Of a DNA stretch of 64,000 bases, positions 17,956 to 26,304 are shown piece by piece. Made by a program: the position numbers and the translations under genes. Positions within the stretch are counted from its first letter, which is position 1; the number at the start of each line of letters is the position of its first letter. Source of the DNA: Rhodococcus phenolicus (lineage in GTDB: Bacteria; Actinomycetota; Actinomycetes; Mycobacteriales; Mycobacteriaceae); NCBI RefSeq assembly GCF_001646785.1, contig NZ_LRRH01000031.1, positions 1-64,000 on the forward strand. Direction: 5' to 3'. Under the pieces are notes generated by a model. That model worked only from the letters and a program-made list of their open reading frames with translations. It searched no databases and had not been told where the DNA came from.

Positions 17956-19094
17956 TCGGTCTCCTCTCCATCCCCGAGAGGGGGGACTCCACGGTCGAAG
18001 ACCACGGCGGACGCCACGGACTTCGGTAGAAGCATCGCTGTGTCGCGCAGTTGTCGGCGGGTCGTCACACCTTGCCGGACGGTCAGCACGATTGCATCCG
18101 ATACATCGGCAAGCGCAGCGGCATTCGTCGCCGAAGGGCACGCCAGGATGACCCAGTTGTAGCGGGAACGCAGTTTCCGGATTCTCGTTCGGAATTCGGT
18201 CGAGTCGATCACGTGCGCGCGTTGCCCGTCGAGATCAGCGATGACGACCGAGGAGTCCCGCACCGCGAGAGCGCGCGCGAGGTAGCGGGCTGTGGTGGCG
18301 GTCGCTGACGCTCGACTTCCATCGGTGACCGTTATCACGCCGCGAGACGGATTCCTCAGTAGCGGGAGTAGCCGCAGTCGAAGACCGCGCTCATTCGACG
18401 TCACCCGATCGGGCGCCCCATCTCGGATCGAACCGAGAAGTGTGCTGCCGGATACGCGGGCGGCGTCACGGGGATCGTGCAGAGAGTGGTCGAAGATCGA
18501 CCGGACAACCGCTGCGGTCGTTCCGAGAAACAATCCAGCAAGGACCGCGGCCAGAAGCGCGGTCGGCAGTGGCACATTCCAGGCCACGATTCGTGTCGGT
18601 GGTCCGGGCAGTTCGACAACGACGAGTTCCGCCCGGGGTTGCAGTGCTCCGGGAACTTCCTCGAGGGTTCGCACCATCGTCGCGAACTCGGCGATCAGGA
18701 CGGTCGTTGTCTGCACGGCCTCTTCGGGGGAAGGAGCGCGAACGTCGACGTCGATGAGCGCGGTACCGGGCCGGTTGGCCGCGTCTATTCGATTCGCGAG
18801 TGCCTCCGGAGCCAGGCCGAGGCCGAGGTCGTCGATCACGCGCGCTGCGAGGTCGGTGCTGTCGGCGAGTTCGGCATATGTAGCGGCGCGACCCTGTGCG
18901 TACGAGTCGCCGCCGTCGACGACTCGACTGACGTCGCCCGGGGTACGGACGAACACGGTTGCCTGCGTTCGATAGATCGGGGGGCTGAGCAACAGGAAGA
19001 CGGTTGTAGCACCAACTGTCAGGAGCACTCCCCACGCGACCCATCGCCACCGCTTGCGCAGCACACTTCGGTATTCGGTCAGCGCGCTGGTCAT
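17952..19094 (-). CDS. Wzz domain protein with degenerate kinase-like domain (paralogue)
   Basis: A 380-residue paralogue of the next gene downstream: N-terminal helix WVAWGVLLTVGATTVFLLL, a periplasmic Wzz domain of about 140 residues, a second helix ALLAAVLAGLFLGTTAAVV, and a shortened cytoplasmic kinase-like domain. At the P-loop position it reads TDGSRASATATTARYLARALA, with neither the glycine pattern nor the lysine of a Walker A motif. VVIADLDGQ keeps a Walker A'-like Asp. It should pair with its neighbour in chain-length control. ATG 19094 overlaps the stop of the upstream SGNH gene (ATGA). Confidence 0.75.
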   Translation of the reverse strand: MTSALTEYRSVLRKRWRWVAWGVLLTVGATTVFLLLSPPIYRTQATVFVRTPGDVSRVVDGGDSYAQGRAATYAELADSTDLAARVIDDLGLGLAPEALANRIDAANRPGTALIDVDVRAPSPEEAVQTTTVLIAEFATMVRTLEEVPGALQPRAELVVVELPGPPTRIVAWNVPLPTALLAAVLAGLFLGTTAAVVRSIFDHSLHDPRDAARVSGSTLLGSIRDGAPDRVTSNERGLRLRLLPLLRNPSRGVITVTDGSRASATATTARYLARALAVRDSSVVIADLDGQRAHVIDSTEFRTRIRKLRSRYNWVILACPSATNAAALADVSDAIVLTVRQGVTTRRQLRDTAMLLPKSVASAVVFDRGVPPLGDGEETE

Positions 19095-19843
19095 TGCTCA
19101 CCGGCCACGCCTCGGACAGCCAGCGACTGGAAAAGGGCTTCGGCGATGGCGTGATCACCCTTCTGGTTCGGATGCATGCCATCGGCGGCGAGCATGACCG
19201 ATGTGTCCATATCGGACAGAGACGCAATCGGGTCCACGAAGATCACCCCGTCGACGGCTGGGTCGGACTGCAGGCGTGCCATGAAGTCGTCGTCGAATCG
19301 GATTTCGTCGCGCGGATCGTTGAGGACTCGCGGCCGGATGAACACGACCCGGGCGGTGGGCCAGGTCCGGCGGACATCTTCGATAGTTGATCGCATTGCG
19401 TTGAAGACGTCCTCGCTTGGAGGGAACCGATCGTTTCGTCCGCCGTCGAGAATGACTGTGTCGGGAGCGTAGGCAGCGGCGAGGTGGGGGATGCGTTCAG
19501 CAAACGATGCCGACTCGCCGATGTATGGGTCGACGACGAATCGGTTGGCCGGGCCACCACTCACGTAGCCGGTACCGGTCATCGCCGAAAGATTGCACAG
19601 CCATCCCAGCCGGATGGCTGCCATGCATGCGTACGACATCTCCGCCAACCCGTTCCCTGCGGTGTACGAATCACCGAGGACCAGAGCCGAGGGGTGGCCA
19701 TCGTCCGATCTCTGCAAGTTATCGATCCGAGCGTGCTCGGGTGTTGCAGGGAGGTCGGGGCGATGGGTGATGAGGGCCAGCACGATGACGATTGCGACAG
19801 CGAAAGTAATCGCGGCCGAATCGAACCATCGGGTTCTGCTCAT
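19091..19843 (-). CDS. membrane-anchored SGNH hydrolase
   Basis: A 250-residue protein with an N-terminal membrane anchor (AAITFAVAIVIVLALI) followed by an extracytoplasmic SGNH/GDSL esterase domain. Block I is LGDSYTAGNG with the nucleophile Ser, block III is GGRND, and the late DGMHPNQKG supplies Asp and His. All catalytic residues appear intact. It may remove acetyl or other acyl groups from the exported polysaccharide. ATG 19843 is chosen because it overlaps the upstream stop (ATGA). Confidence 0.8.
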   Translation of the reverse strand: MSRTRWFDSAAITFAVAIVIVLALITHRPDLPATPEHARIDNLQRSDDGHPSALVLGDSYTAGNGLAEMSYACMAAIRLGWLCNLSAMTGTGYVSGGPANRFVVDPYIGESASFAERIPHLAAAYAPDTVILDGGRNDRFPPSEDVFNAMRSTIEDVRRTWPTARVVFIRPRVLNDPRDEIRFDDDFMARLQSDPAVDGVIFVDPIASLSDMDTSVMLAADGMHPNQKGDHAIAEALFQSLAVRGVAGEQ

Positions 19844-20502
19844 TTCGAGACCTCCGAGCGGACCCATTCGGCGATCCGGTCGGCGAGCACGGATTGCCCG
19901 GCATCGGTCGGGCCGCTGAGGTCCGGCTGCATCTGAGTTCTTGTCAGCAGCGGCGGGTCGAGGGCGTCGAGGTACGGAACGCCGGCGTCCTCGGCGACCT
20001 GTCGGACGGCGTCTGCAACATCATCGATCGGTTCCGGGATCGGTTGCTCGAACCACGTCGGTCCGACGATGAGAGCGCGTCTGCCGCCGAGAGTGATCTT
20101 GTTGATCGCGTCGATCGCTCCGATGCCGACCGGATCCGGAGAAGACAGTCCGGTGTCGTTCAGACCGCCGACGATGAGGATGACCCGGGTGTCCGCACCC
20201 TGCGCACGATCGACCTGGTAGGTGAAGGCATGCCCTCCCTGGCCGTCTGCGACGTAGCCCGCGTTCGGTTGCGCGAAGTTCGATACCGACCATCCGGTGC
20301 GTTGCGCCATCAGCGTCGGCCAGACCGAGCGATTCTGCACTCCGGCGGAATACTGGTCTCCGACCACGGCAATGCTCAGTGGGATGTGAGGTCCGGACTC
20401 GTCCGCCCTGGTCGCAGCGAGAACCGAAGCGGCGACGAGAGTGGTGAGTGCCACGTTGAAGACGATCACCCACATCGTGCGAGGTCTGCCGACGAACTTC
20501 AT
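19840..20502 (-). CDS. SGNH-hydrolase-like protein lacking catalytic residues
   Basis: A 220-residue protein with an N-terminal membrane anchor (MWVIVFNVALTTLVAASVLA) and the same SGNH fold as its neighbour. Block I reads VVGDQYSAG, so the nucleophilic Ser is replaced by Gln, and the late DxxH motif is replaced by DLSGPTDAG. Block III (GGLND) is kept. It is probably a non-hydrolytic partner or carbohydrate-binding relative of the intact hydrolase next to it. ATG 20502 overlaps the GT4 stop (ATGA). Confidence 0.72.
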   Translation of the reverse strand: MKFVGRPRTMWVIVFNVALTTLVAASVLAATRADESGPHIPLSIAVVGDQYSAGVQNRSVWPTLMAQRTGWSVSNFAQPNAGYVADGQGGHAFTYQVDRAQGADTRVILIVGGLNDTGLSSPDPVGIGAIDAINKITLGGRRALIVGPTWFEQPIPEPIDDVADAVRQVAEDAGVPYLDALDPPLLTRTQMQPDLSGPTDAGQSVLADRIAEWVRSEVSK

Positions 20503-21614
20503 GGACCGCTCCCGAGCAAGCGTGAATAGACATCCTGCAGGCGTTCGGCGACCGGTTGCATTCCGAAGTCGGCATGCGCAACGGCCCGGCCCCGTTCGCC
20601 CATCGCTCGGGCGAGTTCGTGTTCGGCGAGAACGGATTCCACGGCGGCAGCGAGTGCCGGGACGGCGGGGTCGGTGACGATGCCGCTGGCCGTCCGTTCC
20701 ACAACGGAAGCCAGCCCGCACCCATTGGTGATGACGACCGGAAGGCCGACCGACATCGCTTCGAGTACCGACATCGGAAAAGGTTCGCGAACCGACGGAA
20801 GCACATAGAGGCTGGCGGCCGCCATCCGCTGGGGGATTGCGACGGGTGCGAGCGCACCTTCCCATGAGATCCGGGTATCGCCGCTGAGCGCAGCGCGGAT
20901 CGCAGATCCCTCGCCCTCGTCCGGACCGACAAGTGTGAACCGAGCCTCGACACCCTTCGCGAGCAGTGCCTTTGCCATCTCCACGAACGCGACCGGTCTC
21001 TTGCGGGGATGCATGCGGGCGACGAAGAGCACCTCCGGCGGGCCGGGACGCACCGCGGTACCCCGATAAGTCGGCACACCGTTGCGCAGCTGGACGAACG
21101 GGAGGACCGTCCTGGCGACTGCACCGATTTGCTCGCGTTCCGGAGCGTTCAGGTAGAACACCGCCCCGGCACCCCGAAGTACTCTTCGCGTGAGTGCGGC
21201 GTCGAGCGGCGCGGCCAGGGGGTGATCGGACGGGCCGACCATGCCGTGCGTTTGCAGCACGTACGGGATTCCCGATCGCCGCATGGTCACTGCCACCGGG
21301 AGCACAACGAGATCACGGCCGAAATGGATGTGGACGACGTCGAAGCGTGTTCGGTTTCGGCCGACCCATCGGGTCATCGCCGGCGCCCCGAGCCCGGCGA
21401 ACCCGGATCCGGGCACGAGTTGCCGAGCATTGAACAGCCGGACCGGCACTCCGTCGATCCAGCTCGGCCCGAGCGGATAGTCACGGGTTGCGGCGACGAC
21501 GGTGACGTCGTCGCCTCTGCCGAGCAGTTCCGCGCTCTGGTTCAAGGCGACGCGGGCGGGCCCGCCGTACGCCCCGTCCCGGCTGAGCATCGTCACCACT
21601 TGCAGAACTCGCAT
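20499..21614 (-). CDS. family 4 glycosyltransferase
   Basis: A GT4 enzyme of 371 residues. The N-terminal domain has VVTMLSRDGAYGGPARVALNQSAEL, the glycine-rich acceptor loop of this family, and VVHIHFGRDLVVL and LQTHGMV further on. The second domain has VLFVARMHPRKRPVAFVEMAKAL and the EX7E motif as REPFPMSVLEAMSVGLPVV, in which both Glu are seen. It lies six bases after the acetyltransferase gene and overlaps the following SGNH-like gene, in a tightly packed leftward operon. Confidence 0.87.
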   Translation of the reverse strand: MRVLQVVTMLSRDGAYGGPARVALNQSAELLGRGDDVTVVAATRDYPLGPSWIDGVPVRLFNARQLVPGSGFAGLGAPAMTRWVGRNRTRFDVVHIHFGRDLVVLPVAVTMRRSGIPYVLQTHGMVGPSDHPLAAPLDAALTRRVLRGAGAVFYLNAPEREQIGAVARTVLPFVQLRNGVPTYRGTAVRPGPPEVLFVARMHPRKRPVAFVEMAKALLAKGVEARFTLVGPDEGEGSAIRAALSGDTRISWEGALAPVAIPQRMAAASLYVLPSVREPFPMSVLEAMSVGLPVVITNGCGLASVVERTASGIVTDPAVPALAAAVESVLAEHELARAMGERGRAVAHADFGMQPVAERLQDVYSRLLGSGP

Positions 21615-21620
21615 CGGGGA

Positions 21621-22169
21621 TCATCTCGGTGTGATGGCAGGTCGTGGAGGACGGACCACGCAGTTCGAGGGGACATCGTCCGTCACCAACGCGGTGGCAC
21701 CGACCACGCAGTTCGATCCGAGGGTGACGCCACGCAGGACAGTGGCCCTGGCACACACCCACACGCCGTCCTCGACCACAATCGGAGCGTTGTCGAATCC
21801 GAAGGTGGCTGATCGGCGATCATGACTGCCGGTGCACAGGTATGCACGTTGCGAAATGCACACGTCGGATCCGATGACGATGGTGTCGATGTCGTAGAGT
21901 TCTGCTCCCGTTCCGATCCACGAGTCGTCTCCGATCGAGAGCTTCCACGGCCACTGGATCGTGACGTTGTGTTTGATCAGGACGCCTTGTCCGACCTCTG
22001 CGCCGAACCACCGCAGAATGGTGCATCGCAAACGATTCGGACACCACACCTGTGTGAAGATCAGTTTTGACACTGCGACCCAGAGCGCCTGCGCAACCAT
22101 CCCGCGTCCCTTGTCGTACGAGCGGCCGCGCGCTACTGCCAGTGAGCGATTCGATCCAGTGCTAGGCAT
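21621..22169 (-). CDS. WcaF-like hexapeptide-repeat acetyltransferase
   Basis: A left-handed beta-helix O-acetyltransferase of 182 residues similar to colanic-acid acetyltransferase WcaF. It contains LRCTILRWFGAEVGQGVLIKHNVTIQWPWKLSIGDDSWIG, then hexapeptide repeats and the catalytic His in LCTGSHD. It should transfer acetyl from acetyl-CoA to a sugar of the repeat unit. The longer open frame back to 22352 is not WcaF-like, so ATG 22169 is preferred. It is the first gene of the leftward operon ending at 16657 and diverges from the polymerase-like gene at 22247. Confidence 0.82.
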   Translation of the reverse strand: MPSTGSNRSLAVARGRSYDKGRGMVAQALWVAVSKLIFTQVWCPNRLRCTILRWFGAEVGQGVLIKHNVTIQWPWKLSIGDDSWIGTGAELYDIDTIVIGSDVCISQRAYLCTGSHDRRSATFGFDNAPIVVEDGVWVCARATVLRGVTLGSNCVVGATALVTDDVPSNCVVRPPRPAITPR

Positions 22170-22246
22170 TTGCGACAAGTATGCATCGGTCGGAGTCTCG
22201 GCCGCTATCGTTTCAATGAGCGTCCATCTTGCTGTAGGGGTGCTTG

Positions 22247-23503
22247 TTGACCGAAATGGCGTTCGTGCCTGTACAAACCGTGGCTGAACTGCAGCGCGCA
22301 CATCGTGCTGCGCTCGCACGGGTAACCCTGTTCGCGATCGGCGCCACATCATGTATCCAGCTCGCCAACGTGGCGGTCACCGGACTGTCGGTAATCTGCC
22401 TGCTTCTGGTGCCGGCGATATTCCTGATGGAGCACCGGGGCGTGGACCTGATGCCGCTCGCGCTGGCCGTCCTCGGATGGATGTCGTTTCGCGCATCCGG
22501 CATCGTCAACGGTGTGAATGTATTGTGGCCGAACGCCATTGCTCCCGGGGCATTTGCGTTGTATCTCGCCGGTCTCACTGTTCTCACCGGCCGTGCGGTG
22601 GAGCGGATCGGTACGATCATCGCAGGTATCGCCGCCGGCACCGTCGGTTTCTACCTCATCGAGGGCATCGAACTGACCCATACGGGGAGCTTCCTCGACT
22701 TCTGGAAGTACGGGATTGCATTCTCCGTGACAATCCTGGTGCTGTTCGTCTTGACGAAGATGCGTGTGCCGCGGTCCGTTTTCCCGATAGTCCTCGCAAT
22801 ATTCGGACTTGCCAGCCTGGGCCTCAACTTTCGCTCGCATGCCCTTGTCTGTCTGGTGGCTGCCGCGATCTTGGCAACCAGGCCCCTCGGCGTACGACTC
22901 GGCCGAGGACTGCAGTTCTCGATCGTGATCTGTTCAGGGCTGGTGTTTGCGTTCGTCATGCCGAACGCGGCGCGTGCCGGCCTGTTCGGGCCGGTGCTCC
23001 AAAGGAAGACGATCGAGCAGGACGCGACAGGACTGCGATTGCTGTTGGCCGGTCGTACCGAACCGCCGATGACCGTCACCGCGATTCTCGAGCGTCCAAT
23101 TCTCGGTTGGGGTAGCGCCGAGAACCTGACGGCACAGGTGTATACCCAGGCGGAGCACTTGGCGATTCGGCTGGGCTTCGATCCGACCTTCCCGTTCGAA
23201 CTCTACTGGAGACTTCCGCCGAGCGACTTCTCGGCGATGCACTCCATACTGCTGGGATCGTGGGCAGAGGGCGGCGTACTCGCCGTGCTCCTTCCTGTAT
23301 GGCTACTGGTCGCGTGCATCGGTGTTGTCTGGAACTTCGCGCGGTACGGGATGTGGGCGCCGATAGCGCTCACGGCTTCTCTGCAAGGGATCTGGGATCT
23401 GTTCTACGATGCGTGGACGTACAACAGCATTCCCCAGTACGCGTGCATAGCGCTGCTGTTCTGTGGGATGCACTTCCGGACGCGGGCGGTCGATCCGCAA
23501 TGA
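22247..23503 (+). CDS. O-antigen polymerase/ligase-like membrane protein
   Basis: A very hydrophobic protein of about 418 residues with ten or more membrane segments and a large extracytoplasmic loop containing AGRTEPPMTVTAILERPILGWGSAENLTAQ. That is the position and style of the Wzy/WaaL signature. It is the second such protein in the locus. TTG 22247 is chosen because AGGGG at 22236-22240 is well spaced; TTG 22244 or ATG 22256 are alternatives. Its stop overlaps the start of the following GT2 gene (ATGA), and a flippase gene follows, so the three could form a polymerisation and export unit. Confidence 0.7.
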   Translation: MTEMAFVPVQTVAELQRAHRAALARVTLFAIGATSCIQLANVAVTGLSVICLLLVPAIFLMEHRGVDLMPLALAVLGWMSFRASGIVNGVNVLWPNAIAPGAFALYLAGLTVLTGRAVERIGTIIAGIAAGTVGFYLIEGIELTHTGSFLDFWKYGIAFSVTILVLFVLTKMRVPRSVFPIVLAIFGLASLGLNFRSHALVCLVAAAILATRPLGVRLGRGLQFSIVICSGLVFAFVMPNAARAGLFGPVLQRKTIEQDATGLRLLLAGRTEPPMTVTAILERPILGWGSAENLTAQVYTQAEHLAIRLGFDPTFPFELYWRLPPSDFSAMHSILLGSWAEGGVLAVLLPVWLLVACIGVVWNFARYGMWAPIALTASLQGIWDLFYDAWTYNSIPQYACIALLFCGMHFRTRAVDPQ

Positions 23504-24402
23504 CGCCGAGTGTCAGCGTAGTCATCCCCACGCTAGTCCGACCGACGCTGCTTCGCGCCGTAATGTCCGTTCTCGGACAGACATTCCGAGTCGAGGAGAT
23601 CATCGTGATCGCCCCACCGGACGTGCCCGTGCCACTTCCTGTCGATGATCGAATTCTGGTGCTCCGGGCCGAGATCGGCCTCGGCCCTGCTCGCCGAAGG
23701 CAACGGGGAATCGAAGCTGCTCACGGCAACGTGATCGCTTTGCTGGACGACGACGACGAGTGGTACCCGACGAAGCTGCAACGCCAACTGGCGGCCGTTG
23801 GAGCCGGGGCCGGGGATCACTGGATCACTTCGTCGTGTATGGCGGTCATGGGTCCGGGTACCCGACGACGAACGTGGCCGCGTCGGCTCATCGAACCCGG
23901 AGAGTCCATCGCCGACTACTTGTTCCGATTCACGGGATTCACTTCCGGTGGCGCGGTCCTGCAAACGTCGACACTCTGCTTTCCGGTCGAGCTTGTGCGG
24001 ACGGTTCCGTGGTGTGCCGACGACGACGCCCCACACGAGGAACCGGACTGGTTGATCCGTGTCCAACGTGCGATTCCGCGTGTGCAGGTGATTCAGCTTG
24101 CGGACGTGCTGAGCACGTACGACGTCAGTGGTCTGTCCGTATCGCGCAGTTCCATCGACCGTACAGACGAGTACATAGCGTGGGGCCTGAACAGACTGAG
24201 TATGGAATCGCCGCGTGTGCGGGGCGATTATCTGTGCACCAGCCCGGTCAGCGCGGCGGTGTTCGCGCGATCGCTGTCAGGAGTGTGGCGTTCGCTCTGG
24301 TCGTCGTTGCGGCATGGCAAACCAGGCCCGTTTGCGCTCACCTACGCCGTCCTCTCCGCGGTGCGGATCGTATTGCACCGGCCACGTGCCCCGATCCGCT
24401 GA
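23500..24402 (+). CDS. family 2 glycosyltransferase
   Basis: A 300-residue GT2 enzyme. VSVVIPTLVRPTLLRAVMSVLGQTF opens the fold, and GIEAAHGNVIALLDDDDEWYPTKLQRQL near residue 85 carries the acidic metal-binding motif. The remainder is compatible with acceptor recognition. A much longer open frame starts upstream, but only the part from ATG 23500 is glycosyltransferase-like and this ATG overlaps the previous stop (ATGA). Its own stop shares one base with the flippase start. Confidence 0.83.
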   Translation: MTPSVSVVIPTLVRPTLLRAVMSVLGQTFRVEEIIVIAPPDVPVPLPVDDRILVLRAEIGLGPARRRQRGIEAAHGNVIALLDDDDEWYPTKLQRQLAAVGAGAGDHWITSSCMAVMGPGTRRRTWPRRLIEPGESIADYLFRFTGFTSGGAVLQTSTLCFPVELVRTVPWCADDDAPHEEPDWLIRVQRAIPRVQVIQLADVLSTYDVSGLSVSRSSIDRTDEYIAWGLNRLSMESPRVRGDYLCTSPVSAAVFARSLSGVWRSLWSSLRHGKPGPFALTYAVLSAVRIVLHRPRAPIR

Positions 24403-25730
24403 TGGCAGCATCGGAGCGGTATCGGCTCGCGCCCGAGGAAAGCCGGGCCGTGGTGTACAGCACGGTATACCGGGTTCTCGGCACGCCGGTAGTCGCGGCA
24501 CTGGGACTTGTCAACACTGCCGTAATAGTGCGTGAAACCGGGTCTGCCGTGTTCGGGCTCGTGTCGTTGATCGCGACAGTCACGCTTCTTCTCCCCTTCG
24601 CGGATCTCGGGATCGGTGCGACGGTACTGAGTGCAAGTGCAATGCTGCACGGGCCGAACCGAGATCCGGGAGCTCCCGAGGTGATCCGGCGCGCCTACCG
24701 CGTATTGGGAGCGATTGCTGCCGGATTTGTGGTTCTGGCGTTGGTAGTCATGGCTTTCGACGGATGGGGATTTCTCCTCGGAATGTCGAGTGGTGCCGCA
24801 GACAGGTGGGCGATCACCGTCGCCGCATCGGTCTTTGCGCTGACGATTCCTGCCGGTCTCGGGGTACGCATTCTCATAGGTATCGATCGGAATCCTCTGG
24901 CCACGCTGGTGCTCATGAGTTGTCCCGTGTTTGCCCTGCTGGTGACATTGCTGCTGAGTGCGCTCGATGTCGATGGGATCTGGTATGCGGTGTCGTCGCT
25001 GGGTGGCTTGCTCTGCGGCCTGACTCTGGGCACCGTGCTGGCTCTCCGCGCGAGCGGGTTGGGTTGGTCGGCGTTCGCGAGGGTTTCCCCGACATCGTCC
25101 AGGAGTCGGTTGCTGGAGGGAAGCGGGTGGCTCTTCGTCGTGGCGGTGGGAATGCCCATCGGGCTGCAGGCGGGACGGCTTCTGCTCGCTCATCGGTCCG
25201 ATCCCGCTGAGTTGTCGGAGTATGCATTGATGGCGCAGATCTACGGCGTGTGCTGGTCGGTGTTGTCGACGGCGGGCTTGGCCTACTGGCCGGTGTTCGT
25301 GAGACGCAGATCTGCCGTAACCGAGACGGTCCGGATGTGGCGGCGCCTGACTGTGGTGTTCGCCGGTTACGCCGTTGTCGTGGCGACCGGGTTGGCGTTG
25401 CTGGGTCCCGGAGTGACATCGATACTGTCAGGTAGGCAAATTGTTGTATCGGTGCCGCTTGCATCGGCTTTCGGGGCTCTTCTCGTGGTGCAGGCGCTGT
25501 ACCTGCCGGCCAACGTGCTGCTGACCAGACCCGATGAGGCGCGCTGGCAGGCTCTGTGGACGGTGGTGATGGCCGCGGTATGCCTCGGCGTCGGTGGAGT
25601 GGCAGCAGGACCGATCGGCGCATTCGGAGTGGTTACCGCATCCGTGTTGGGAATTCTTGTGGCGCAGGTAATTCCATGTTTGCTATGGGTGCCTAGGCTG
25701 GTTCGTCGACGTCCCCTGGGTGACGTCTGA
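24402..25730 (+). CDS. Wzx-type polysaccharide flippase
   Basis: A 442-residue protein with about twelve predicted membrane segments arranged like MATE/MOP-superfamily flippases. The start YSTVYRVLGTPVVAALGLVNTAVIVRETGSAVFGLVSLI is the usual first-helix region, and LLPFADLGIGATVLSASAML follows. It should move the undecaprenyl-linked repeat unit across the membrane. This intact copy probably substitutes for the broken one at the left end of the window. ATG 24402 overlaps the previous stop; the upstream extension of the open frame is the glycosyltransferase in another frame. The 3' end overlaps the convergent acetyltransferase by 38 bp. Confidence 0.8.
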   Translation: MAASERYRLAPEESRAVVYSTVYRVLGTPVVAALGLVNTAVIVRETGSAVFGLVSLIATVTLLLPFADLGIGATVLSASAMLHGPNRDPGAPEVIRRAYRVLGAIAAGFVVLALVVMAFDGWGFLLGMSSGAADRWAITVAASVFALTIPAGLGVRILIGIDRNPLATLVLMSCPVFALLVTLLLSALDVDGIWYAVSSLGGLLCGLTLGTVLALRASGLGWSAFARVSPTSSRSRLLEGSGWLFVVAVGMPIGLQAGRLLLAHRSDPAELSEYALMAQIYGVCWSVLSTAGLAYWPVFVRRRSAVTETVRMWRRLTVVFAGYAVVVATGLALLGPGVTSILSGRQIVVSVPLASAFGALLVVQALYLPANVLLTRPDEARWQALWTVVMAAVCLGVGGVAAGPIGAFGVVTASVLGILVAQVIPCLLWVPRLVRRRPLGDV

Positions 25731-26304
25731 GGACGGTGGCCGGCGGGGCGACGACAGTGGTCCCTGGAGGTACGTCGTGAACAACGGTGGCATTCGCTCC
25801 CACGGTTGCGCCATCGTGCAGCGTTATGGGACCGATAACGACCGCTCCTGCCCCCACACGCACGTCATCACGAAGGGTCGGCTTACCCTTGGCGTCGTGT
25901 CCTATGGTGACCTGCTGATTGATCCAGCAGTGGCTGCCTACCGATTCCGCTGCGACGATCGTGCCGATTCCGTGCTGAATGAACAGACCGGGACCGATCC
26001 GTTCTGCGTCGAGTGTAAGGGTGGCCGACGGCCGATAGAGCCGGCGAAGAAGCAATCGAAGTGGCAGCGGTGTCCTGCGAAGTCGGTAGTGGACAAGCGT
26101 GCGGAACTCGGGCAGCGCTCCGGCGAGGTAAGCGAAGCGAGAGTACTCGTCGCGTGCTGACAGGTCGGCGTCGCCGATACATCGCATCCACCAGTCTATG
26201 TCCTCGGCGACGGCATCGGCCGAGGTCGAACGGCTGACGGTCCACCACAACGGATACACCCAGACCCGCGCACACTCCAGAAGCACTGCCCGCCTACCGT
26301 GCAT
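25693..26304 (-). CDS. serine-acetyltransferase-like hexapeptide protein
   Basis: A 203-residue protein of the CysE/WcaB type. There is an N-terminal helical region, then a left-handed beta-helix beginning GPGLFIQHGIGTIVAAESVGSHCWINQQVTIGHDAKGKPTLRDDVRVGAGAVVIGPITLHDGA. The HG and GHD motifs hold the His expected in the active site. In a polysaccharide cluster an O-acetyltransferase acting on sugars is more likely than serine acetylation, but sequence cannot separate the two. ATG 26304 or GTG 26307 could start it. It overlaps the methyltransferase-like gene upstream by about 11 bp and runs convergently into the flippase gene. Confidence 0.78.
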   Translation of the reverse strand: MHGRRAVLLECARVWVYPLWWTVSRSTSADAVAEDIDWWMRCIGDADLSARDEYSRFAYLAGALPEFRTLVHYRLRRTPLPLRLLLRRLYRPSATLTLDAERIGPGLFIQHGIGTIVAAESVGSHCWINQQVTIGHDAKGKPTLRDDVRVGAGAVVIGPITLHDGATVGANATVVHDVPPGTTVVAPPATVLRRHPGDVDEPA

